Origin: DATFDN01 sp049591635
Lineage (GTDB): Bacteria > Pseudomonadota > Alphaproteobacteria > Acetobacterales > Acetobacteraceae
NCBI GenBank assembly: GCA_049591635.1
Contig: JBAWFF010000476.1
Coordinates: 1 to 12,465, forward strand
Length of the DNA: 12,465 nt
Direction: 5' to 3'
This document shows positions 7,669-12,465 of the stretch, piece by piece. Within the stretch, counting starts at the first letter, position 1; every line of letters starts with the position of its first letter. The notes under the pieces are model-generated. The model saw only the letters and a program-made list of their open reading frames with translations. It ran no database searches and was not told the DNA's origin. The position numbers and the translations under genes were made by a program.

Positions 7669-8040
7669 TCAGCTCTTGCCCGCCGCCTGTTCCTTCGCGA
7701 GTTTGCGTGCTTCCCGCCTTGCCTTGTACCACGCGCGGATGTCGTCTTCGGTCACGAAGCCCTTATGGTCCTTGTCGATCGCATCGAAATTGGCCGAGAC
7801 CGTGTGCATGTGGCTCGACGCGCGAGCCTGATCCGCCGTCAGGTGGCCGTCATGGGTCGTGTTGGCGGCCTGGAAGCGCTTGTCCATCGACATGTAGACG
7901 CGCTTCGCGTGGGCCGGATGCTGCTCGGTGCTGGCGGCGGCCGGCACAGTGGGTGGCGCAGGCGGTGTGGCTTGCGCGGCGACCGGGGCCGCGGCGGCGG
8001 TGAGCAGCGCGAAGGCGGCGAGCGACAGAGTTAGGCGCAT
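7669..8040 (-). CDS. small exported EF-hand domain protein
   Basis: This is a 123-aa protein with a signal peptide (MRLTLSL, then an Ala/Leu-rich core, with cleavage probably near VAAQA at residues 20-24), so it should be periplasmic or secreted. After a Pro/Ala-rich linker come two EF-hand-like loops. The first, NTTHDGHLTADQ (60-71), has Asn, Thr and Asp at positions 1, 3 and 5 but Gln at 12. The second, DKDHKGFVTEDD (89-100), has Asp at 1, 3 and 12 but Lys at position 5. Both are off-consensus, so calcium binding may be weak. The tail is rich in Lys and Arg. The start ATG is supported by CCTCTCCT (8046-8053), which reads AGGAGAGG on the minus strand. It converges on the MocR gene with no evident functional tie. 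Function is unknown. Confidence 0.86.
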   Translation of the reverse strand: MRLTLSLAAFALLTAAAAPVAAQATPPAPPTVPAAASTEQHPAHAKRVYMSMDKRFQAANTTHDGHLTADQARASSHMHTVSANFDAIDKDHKGFVTEDDIRAWYKARREARKLAKEQAAGKS

Positions 8041-8045
8041 ACGGT

Positions 8046-8053
8046 CCTCTCCT
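8046..8053 (-). promoter_or_regulatory. ribosome binding site of the EF-hand gene
   Basis: AGGAGAGG on the minus strand, 5 nt before the ATG (its AGGAG core is 8 nt away), fixes the start of the EF-hand gene at 8040. Confidence 0.75.
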
Positions 8054-8249
8054 GTGCGAGATGCGCCGTGGTTCTAGCGGGGGATTCGTGAGGGTTTGGT
8101 AAACGCGGACGGGGCGGAGGTTTTGATTCTCCGAAAGGCCCTCTTGCTCTCCTCGAGGACCAGTCTAGGGTGCCGTGTGTGCTAGAGCGCGCGCGGCGAC
8201 GCATGATTCGTGCGACGTTCAGTATCCGCGTCTGAATAGGGATCGGAGT

Positions 8250-8806
8250 TTGGGCCGGGTCGATCTGGATCGGGCATTGCGCCAACTTACCCGAGAAAGG
8301 TTGTCGGCGAAGGAGTGGGCCAGGTTCTGGATAGATCTCCACGCCTTGCCGGATCGCTCGGTGGCGGTTCTTGGGGCGCCGCTGTAGATGTCTTGTTGCA
8401 GACAAAGATCGAAGCGAGATTTATCCATCCATTGGGAAAATATGAGTTCGACATCTTCCACAGGGGCGGTCCGCTGAATGATCTGTACGGCGGAAACCTT
8501 ATCGCTCTAGCGGTAGGCGTGGTTGGCGACATAACTTTTAAGGACTTGGAGCTTGTACGAATGATTCGAAACCTATTTGCCCATGCAATGAAGCCGCTCG
8601 ACTTCAATCACCCTGCGGTTGTCCAAGCAATTAATGAGTTTGGTGTACTGAGGTGGTACAGATCGGGCAAGGGTCCGAGGATGCGTATTGGCTTTCACAT
8701 CGATGACGGAACTCCGAAATCGTCTTACATAAACGTATCGTTTTTACATAGTAGGATAGTTCTATCGGATGATCCTAAGGGTCTTGTGAAACCAACCCCA
8801 CCTTGA
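8250..8806 (+). pseudogene. MtlR-like (mannitol repressor family) gene with apparent frameshift
   Basis: Two overlapping plus-strand frames together resemble one MtlR-family protein. The first (open from GTG 8175; TTG 8250 has AGGGA 7 nt upstream) ends in SAKEWARFWIDLHALPDRSV and then AVLGAPL, stop at 8385-8387. The second frame (-1 relative) carries AVDVLLQTKIEARF, GGPLNDLYGGNLIALAVGVV, FKDLELVRMIRNLFAHAM and VQAINEFG, ending at TGA 8804-8806. The family core runs DR-x-x-A-I-x-G-A-A, then a Leu-rich helix, GPL-x-x-F and DL-x-L-I-x-x-IRN-x-FAH. One extra base at about 8373-8381 would join the frames with family-like spacing. MtlR represses mannitol genes in E. coli, but most relatives are uncharacterised. 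Base use is foreign: hand counts give 25/60 G+C at 8521-8580 and 23/60 at 8701-8760, with AGA, AGG, ATA, CTA and TTA codons. It may be a true pseudogene or a sequencing error; a separate gene from GTG 8315 is less likely. Confidence 0.6.
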
Positions 8807-9140
8807 CTATGCCAGCGGCTGAAAGTCCCGACCCTGCGGGCCGCCGATACGCCCCTGCGGACCTCGGATCGTGGGTCCGTACGACCACGAACAATCTCCC
8901 GGCGAGGGTATGGGGCGAGGATGACGGCGTCCGCGCCCTCGGCGGCGAACAATCTGGCGCCGACGCGGCAAATCTCGCCCCGGCGCTCGGCGCCGCCATC
9001 GCGCCGCAACCTGGCCCTGGGAGGGTTCCATCGGTCGGTCGAAGGGCGGTCGGAAAGGACGAAGGTGAGAACGGTCATTGGCGCTGTCGTCTCACGATTG
9101 TTCTGATATGGCGTCGGAGTAGTTTCAAGACCCGTGCGGT
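8807..9140. other. intergenic stretch without a convincing gene
   Basis: This stretch lies between the MtlR-like gene and the tandem repeats. Composition returns to GC-rich. I see no complete gene. A small inverted repeat, CGGACC (8858-8863) and GGTCCG (8874-8879) with a 10-nt loop, could end the upstream transcript but has no T run. On the minus strand, 8923-8994 encodes a segment resembling the first helix of TetR regulators (see the separate entry). The overall impression is of decayed sequence. Confidence 0.4.
8923..8994 (-). pseudogene. possible TetR-family N-terminal remnant
   Basis: Within a minus-strand frame open from ATG 9078 to 8725, codons 29-52 read GAERRGEICRVGARLF followed by AAEGADAV. 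This resembles the first DNA-binding helix of TetR regulators (R-x-x-I-L-x-A-A-x-x-L-F-A-x-x-G-x-x-x-V). The helix-turn-helix that should follow (I-A-x-x-A-G-V-S) is absent in all three minus frames, and the rest matches nothing I know. If real it is a degraded fragment. Chance similarity in GC-rich sequence is quite possible. Confidence 0.22.
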
Positions 9141-9251
9141 GTGTCCACGAAATGCTGCATGTGCGAAGGCGACGTGCGCACAGAATGCTGCGGTTGCGAA
9201 CGTGATGTGTCCACGAAATGCTGCACCCGCGAAGGCGATGTGTCCACGAAC
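9141..9251. repeat. 33-bp tandem repeats, three copies plus a partial fourth
   Basis: Copies lie at 9141-9173, 9174-9206 and 9207-9239, and a partial fourth at 9240-9250 keeps only GTGTCCACGAA. Each unit has three blocks: GTGTCCACGAA, ATGCTGC and GCGAAGGCGA. Copies 1 and 3 agree at 29 of 33 bases and copies 1 and 2 at 23 of 33 (counted by hand). Being a multiple of three, the array is open in several frames; the plus frame gives an 11-residue repeat VSTKCCxxEGD and one minus frame gives FVDTSPSRVQH. The array follows the 3' end of the CoA-transferase gene by about 40 bp. Repeated TGTCCAC-type blocks recall the multiple transposase-binding sites at ends of IS21-like elements, but no transposase is present, so that origin is conjecture. 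Confidence 0.8.
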
Positions 9252-9288
9252 TCGGCGCGAGCGGCGGCGAGGTGGCTACATCGCGGGC

Positions 9289-10494
9289 CTACACCACCCC
9301 CTTCTCCCGCAGCGCGGCGATCGCCGCCGGGTCCATGCCCAGCCGGCCGCGCAAGACCTCCTCGGTGTGCTCGCCCAGCAGCGGCGGGGCCAGTCGATAA
9401 TCGGCGGGGGTTTCCGACAAGCGGACCGGATTGGCGATGACCTTCACGGGCACCCCCGCCCCGTGCGCCATCTCGACCACCATGCCGCGTGCCTGGACCT
9501 GTGGATCGGCGAAGACCTCCGACAACCGGTTGATCGGGCCGCAACCGATCTTCTGCGCCTCCAGCCGTTCCACCCACCAAGCGGTGGTCTGGCCACGCAG
9601 GACCGGGGCCAGCGTATCGGTGACGTGCTGGCGGTTGCCCACCCGCTCGGCGTTGGACGCGAAGCGCGGGTCCTCCAGCAGGTGCGTCAGGGCGAAGCTC
9701 TCGCAGAACCGCTTGAACGTCGGGTCGTTGGCGATCGACAGGACGATGTAGCCGTCCGCGGTCGGAAACACTTGGTACGGCACGATGTTTGGGTGCTGGT
9801 TGCCCAACCGTTCCGGGTTCTCCCCGGTCGCCAGGTAGTTCATTCCCTGGTTGGCGAGCCAGGCGACGTGAGTATCCAGCATCCCGATGTCGATCTGCTG
9901 GCCCTGCCCGGTCGCGTCGCGATGGCGCAGGGCGGCCAGGATGCCGATGCAGCCGTACAGGCCGGAGAACAGGTCGGCGACCGGCACGCCCACCTTCTGC
10001 GGCAGGCCGTCGGGCTCCCCGGTCAGGCTCATCACCCCGCCCATCGCCTGGATCAGGCTGTCATAGCCAGGGCGCGGCGCGTACGGGCCGGTCTGGCCGA
10101 ACCCGGTGATCGAACAGTAGATCAGGCGCGGGAACCGGGCGTGCAGCTGGGCGTAGCCGAGGCCGTACTTGTCCAGCGCGCCGACCTTGAAATTCTCCAC
10201 CAGGACGTCGGACTGCGCGATGAGCTTGAGCGCGATCTCCTGACCCTCGGGGCGGGCGATGTCGAGGGTAAGCGAGCGCTTGTTGCGGTTCACGCCCACG
10301 AAATAGGCGCTTTCCGTGGTGCCGGGCATCGTCGGGGGCGCGAAGCCGCGGGTGTCGTCGCCGGCGCCCGGGCGCTCGATCTTGACCACATCGGCGCCAA
10401 GATCGCCCAGCATTTGCGCGCAGGTCGGGCCGGCGAGGACGCGGGTGAGGTCGAAGACGCGCAGGCCCTTTAGGGGGCCGGAGGGGTCGCTCAT
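9289..10494 (-). CDS. CaiB/BaiF family III CoA-transferase (formyl-CoA-transferase-like)
   Basis: Family III CoA-transferases move CoA between acyl-CoAs and free carboxylic acids through an aspartyl-CoA intermediate, in the cytoplasm. The product is 401 aa, typical. Family blocks in order are GLRVFDLTRVLAGP (10-23), LGDLGADVVKIERPGAGDDT (29-48), NRNKRSLTLD (69-78), DVLVENFKVG (96-105), ITGFGQTGPY (129-138) and VADLFSGLYG with the likely catalytic Asp174 (Asp169 in Oxalobacter formyl-CoA transferase), then HRDATGQGQQIDIGMLD. The frame is open 26 codons further up, but ATG 10494 is chosen because GAGGAG (complement of 10501-10506) precedes it and homologues start just before GLRV. It stands alone, with no oxalyl-CoA decarboxylase or acyl-CoA dehydrogenase next to it, so the substrate is open; succinyl-CoA:dicarboxylate transfer is as plausible as formyl transfer. 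It is divergent from tkt. Confidence 0.94.
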   Translation of the reverse strand: MSDPSGPLKGLRVFDLTRVLAGPTCAQMLGDLGADVVKIERPGAGDDTRGFAPPTMPGTTESAYFVGVNRNKRSLTLDIARPEGQEIALKLIAQSDVLVENFKVGALDKYGLGYAQLHARFPRLIYCSITGFGQTGPYAPRPGYDSLIQAMGGVMSLTGEPDGLPQKVGVPVADLFSGLYGCIGILAALRHRDATGQGQQIDIGMLDTHVAWLANQGMNYLATGENPERLGNQHPNIVPYQVFPTADGYIVLSIANDPTFKRFCESFALTHLLEDPRFASNAERVGNRQHVTDTLAPVLRGQTTAWWVERLEAQKIGCGPINRLSEVFADPQVQARGMVVEMAHGAGVPVKVIANPVRLSETPADYRLAPPLLGEHTEEVLRGRLGMDPAAIAALREKGVV

Positions 10495-10500
10495 GCCTTG

Positions 10501-10506
10501 CTCCTC
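10501..10506 (-). promoter_or_regulatory. ribosome binding site deciding the CoA-transferase start
   Basis: GAGGAG on the minus strand lies 6 nt before ATG 10494 and favours it over the longer frame that begins at 10572. Confidence 0.7.
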
Positions 10507-10559
10507 GCTGGACGGGCGAACATGCGGGAGCCGGGCGGTATTCGACAAGACCGAGCGGC

Positions 10560-10593
10560 GGGGTTGCCGCAAACCCCGGCCACCGCCTATGAC
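10560..10593 (+). promoter_or_regulatory. candidate tkt promoter overlapped by an inverted repeat
   Basis: TTGCCG (10564-10569) and TATGAC (10588-10593) are separated by 18 bp and match the -35 and -10 consensus at four of six bases each. Transcription would begin near 10600, leaving a leader of about 17 nt that contains the ribosome site. The -35 box sits inside GGGGTTGCCGCAAACCCC (10560-10577), an inverted repeat (GGGGTT/AACCCC) that could be a repressor or activator site serving tkt, the divergent CoA-transferase, or both. The promoter call is by eye. Confidence 0.42.
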
Positions 10594-10606
10594 CCGCTGT
10601 TCAGTC

Positions 10607-10613
10607 AGGAGGT
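10607..10613 (+). promoter_or_regulatory. ribosome binding site of tkt
   Basis: AGGAGGT, a near-perfect Shine-Dalgarno sequence, is followed by AAC and then ATG 10617. It is the strongest ribosome site in the window, in keeping with high expression of a central carbon enzyme. Confidence 0.8.
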
Positions 10614-10616
10614 AAC

Positions 10617-12465
10617 ATGGCCGACTCCGCCGAGCTTCCCGCGAACGAGGCCGTCCTCATTCGCCAGGCCGAGATCCTCGCCCGTCCGATGACGCCGGCG
10701 CGGCGGATGGCGGACTGCATCCGCGCGCTCGCGATCGACGCGGTGGAGAAGGCGAAGTCCGGCCATCCCGGCCTGCCGATGGGGATGGCCGACGTCGCGA
10801 CGACGCTATGGACGCGGTTCCTGAAGTTCGACGCGGCCGACCCACGCTGGCCCGACCGCGACCGCTTCGTGCTCTCCGCCGGGCACGGCTGCATGTTGCT
10901 CTACGCCTTGCTCTACCTCGTCGGCGAGGAGGGCATGGGGATCGAGGACATCGAGCGTTTCCGCTCGCTGCATTCCGTCACCGCGGGCCACCCCGAATAC
11001 GGCGACCATCCTGGCATCGAGGCCACCACCGGCCCGCTCGGCCAAGGGGTCGGAATGTCGGTCGGCATGGCGCTGGCCGAGCGGATGCTCGCAGCCCGCT
11101 TCGGCAAGTCGCTGGTGGACCACCGGACCTGGGTGATCTGCTCGGACGGCGACCTGATGGAGGGAATCAGCCACGAGGCGATCGGCATTGCCGGGCATCT
11201 GCGGCTGGAGAAGCTGACGTTCCTGTGGGATAACAACAACATCTCGATCGACGGCAACACGGCGCTCGCCCGTAGCGAGGACATGCAGAAGCGGTTCGCC
11301 GCCGAGGGCTGGGCGACCAAGGCGGTCGACGGGCACGATCCCGCGCAGATCGCCGCCGCGCTGTCCTTCGCCGTGCGCTCGAAGAAGCCGACACTGATCG
11401 CGTGCCACACCATTATCGGCCTGGGGGCGCCGACCAAGGCGGGGACCAGCGCGGTTCACGGCACTGCTCTCGGCGCCAAGGAGGCGGCGGGGGCCAAGGA
11501 GCTTCTGGGCTGGAAGGAACCGGCCTTCACCATTCCCGAGGATCTGCTGGAGCGCTGGCACGCGATCGGCCATCGCGGTGCCCCCGCCCGGCGGGCTTGG
11601 CTCAAGCGGCTCACGCGTCACCCCACGCGCGGGGAGTTCGAGCGCGCGATCGCGGGCAAGCTGCCGGACGCCTGGCACGAGGCGGTGGCGGCGATGAAGC
11701 AAAAGATCGCCGAGGAGAAGCCGAAGCTCGCCACCCGTGCGTCGAGCCAGAAGGTGCTCGAGGCGCTGGTGCCGGCGACGCCGGAACTGGTGGGCGGCTC
11801 GGCCGACCTCACTCCGTCGAACCTGACCTTCGTGGAGGGGATGGGCGTCGTCGCTCCCGGCAACTACGCCGGGCGCTATATCCATTACGGCATCCGCGAG
11901 CACGGAATGGCGGCCTGCGCCAACGGCCTCGCCCTGCATGGCGGGATCATCCCCTACGACGGCACGTTCTTCATCTTCAGCGACTACATGCGTCCGGCGA
12001 TCCGCCTTGCCGCGCTTATGCGCCAGCGCGTGATTCACGTCCTGACGCATGATTCCATCGGCCTTGGCGAGGACGGACCGACGCACCAGCCGATCGAGCA
12101 ATTGGCCAGCCTGCGTGCCATGCCGAACCTGCACGTCTATCGGCCGGGCGACGCGCTGGAGACGGCGGAGTGCTGGGAACTCGCGGTCCGCCGCGTCGAG
12201 GGGCCGAGCCTGCTCGTGCTCAGTCGCCAGGCGGTGCCGGCGATGCGGTTCGATGCCAGCGAGAACCGCTGCGCGCGGGGCGGTTACGTTCTCGCGGAGG
12301 CCGAGGGGCCGCGGCGCGGCACGATCATCGCCACCGGGACCGAGGTCGCGATCGCGATGGACGCACGGGAACAACTCGCCCGCGAGGGCGTTGTGGTCGC
12401 CGTGGTGTCCTTGCCGTGCTGGGAGTTGTTCTCCCAGCAGGACGATGCCTATCGTGCCGCCGTGC
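10617..12465 (+). CDS. tkt: transketolase, 3'-truncated by window edge
   Basis: Transketolase moves two-carbon ketol units between sugar phosphates in the non-oxidative pentose phosphate pathway (and the Calvin cycle where present), using thiamine diphosphate and a divalent metal; it is cytoplasmic. 616 codons are present and no stop is reached; the usual length is about 660-690, so only the end of the C-terminal domain is missing. Seen in order: KSGHPGLPMGMAD with His50, FVLSAGHGCMLLYALL, TTGPLGQGVGMSVGMALAE, the ThDP motif from SDGDLMEG (176-183) to WDNNN (Asn206-208), the pyrimidine domain with GSADLTPSN, catalytic Glu428 in YGIREHGMAA, and IGLGEDGPTHQPIEQL. The first Gly of the usual GDG is Ser here (SDGD). 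ATG 10617 follows a strong AGGAGGT. It is divergent from a CoA-transferase; its downstream partners lie outside the window. Confidence 0.97.
   Translation, partial: MADSAELPANEAVLIRQAEILARPMTPARRMADCIRALAIDAVEKAKSGHPGLPMGMADVATTLWTRFLKFDAADPRWPDRDRFVLSAGHGCMLLYALLYLVGEEGMGIEDIERFRSLHSVTAGHPEYGDHPGIEATTGPLGQGVGMSVGMALAERMLAARFGKSLVDHRTWVICSDGDLMEGISHEAIGIAGHLRLEKLTFLWDNNNISIDGNTALARSEDMQKRFAAEGWATKAVDGHDPAQIAAALSFAVRSKKPTLIACHTIIGLGAPTKAGTSAVHGTALGAKEAAGAKELLGWKEPAFTIPEDLLERWHAIGHRGAPARRAWLKRLTRHPTRGEFERAIAGKLPDAWHEAVAAMKQKIAEEKPKLATRASSQKVLEALVPATPELVGGSADLTPSNLTFVEGMGVVAPGNYAGRYIHYGIREHGMAACANGLALHGGIIPYDGTFFIFSDYMRPAIRLAALMRQRVIHVLTHDSIGLGEDGPTHQPIEQLASLRAMPNLHVYRPGDALETAECWELAVRRVEGPSLLVLSRQAVPAMRFDASENRCARGGYVLAEAEGPRRGTIIATGTEVAIAMDAREQLAREGVVVAVVSLPCWELFSQQDDAYRAAV

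Noticed and set aside
8115..8133. Terminator-like hairpin CGGAG/CTCCG
   Set aside because: The stem has only 5 bp with a 9-nt loop and no T run follows.
8041..8249. tRNA or attachment site at the edge of the foreign patch
   Set aside because: I looked for cloverleaf stems and a T-loop GGTTCGAATCC-like motif and for flanking duplications, and saw none.
8365..8390. Programmed -1 ribosomal frameshift in the MtlR-like gene
   Set aside because: No X-XXY-YYZ slippery heptamer is in the right frame and the family is not known to use frameshifting, so an indel is simpler.
8315..8806. Independent 163-aa gene starting at GTG 8315
   Set aside because: Its first 20 or so residues are low-quality sequence unlike the family, while the other frame encodes the expected N-terminal half.
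9141..9251. CRISPR array
   Set aside because: The units abut with no unique spacers, the copies are too divergent, and there are no cas genes.
9141..9440. Plus-strand 99-codon frame with Cys-rich 11-residue repeats (VSTKCCxxEGD)
   Set aside because: The Cys pairs come from the DNA repeat, the frame runs on into antisense of the CoA-transferase, and no ribosome site precedes it.
8803..10473. 556-codon plus-strand frame spanning the repeats and the CoA-transferase antisense strand
   Set aside because: Most of it is the complement of the CoA-transferase gene; the 33-bp repeats merely keep the frame open.
10806..12374. 522-codon open frame antisense to transketolase
   Set aside because: It is a shadow of the tkt frame in GC-rich DNA, with low-complexity His/Arg-rich translation and no family match.

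Overview
The window is about 12.5 kb of GC-rich, gene-dense bacterial chromosome. The order radA-cvpA-purF-SDR, the form of PurF (near-N-terminal Cys nucleophile, four iron-sulfur cysteines) and the form of transketolase suggest an alphaproteobacterium, most likely Rhodospirillales and possibly Acetobacteraceae. This placement is from memory of family sequences, not from a search.

Positions 1-5249, plus strand: a tightly packed, probably co-transcribed run. It holds radA (5' end outside the window), cvpA (4-bp ATGA overlap), purF (11-nt gap with a good ribosome site), an SDR oxidoreductase (4-bp GTGA overlap) and a folate/biopterin-type (BT1/FBT) MFS transporter. PurF starts de novo purine synthesis, a pathway that consumes formyl-folate, so a pterin/folate-type carrier at the end of this run is suggestive.

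Positions 5246-7650: a divergent module. An AhpD-like carboxymuconolactone-decarboxylase-family protein and a GNAT acetyltransferase form a two-gene minus-strand operon (ATGA overlap). A MocR/PdxR-type regulator (winged helix plus aminotransferase-like domain) is read the other way. The 90-bp gap between them carries an AGATAGGG direct repeat, a candidate operator. The GNAT gene and the MFS gene converge and share a CTAG in which both stop codons lie. A small exported EF-hand protein (7669-8040, minus) follows.

Positions 8041-9288: a region unlike the rest. It holds an AT-rich MtlR-like gene (RNxFAH motif) that appears broken by a single-base frameshift, a possible TetR N-terminal remnant on the minus strand, and three and a third tandem 33-bp repeats built on GTGTCCACGAA. 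It reads as a decayed, horizontally acquired patch between housekeeping genes.

Positions 9289-12465: a family III (CaiB/BaiF, formyl-CoA-transferase-like) CoA-transferase on the minus strand, divergent from transketolase (tkt, plus strand, cut by the window end after 616 codons). The 122-bp gap holds a candidate tkt promoter whose -35 box lies in a GGGGTT/AACCCC inverted repeat.

No rRNA, tRNA, CRISPR array or intact transposase was seen. I found no complete novel system. The best leads are the 8.2-9.3 kb patch and the MocR-AhpD-GNAT module.
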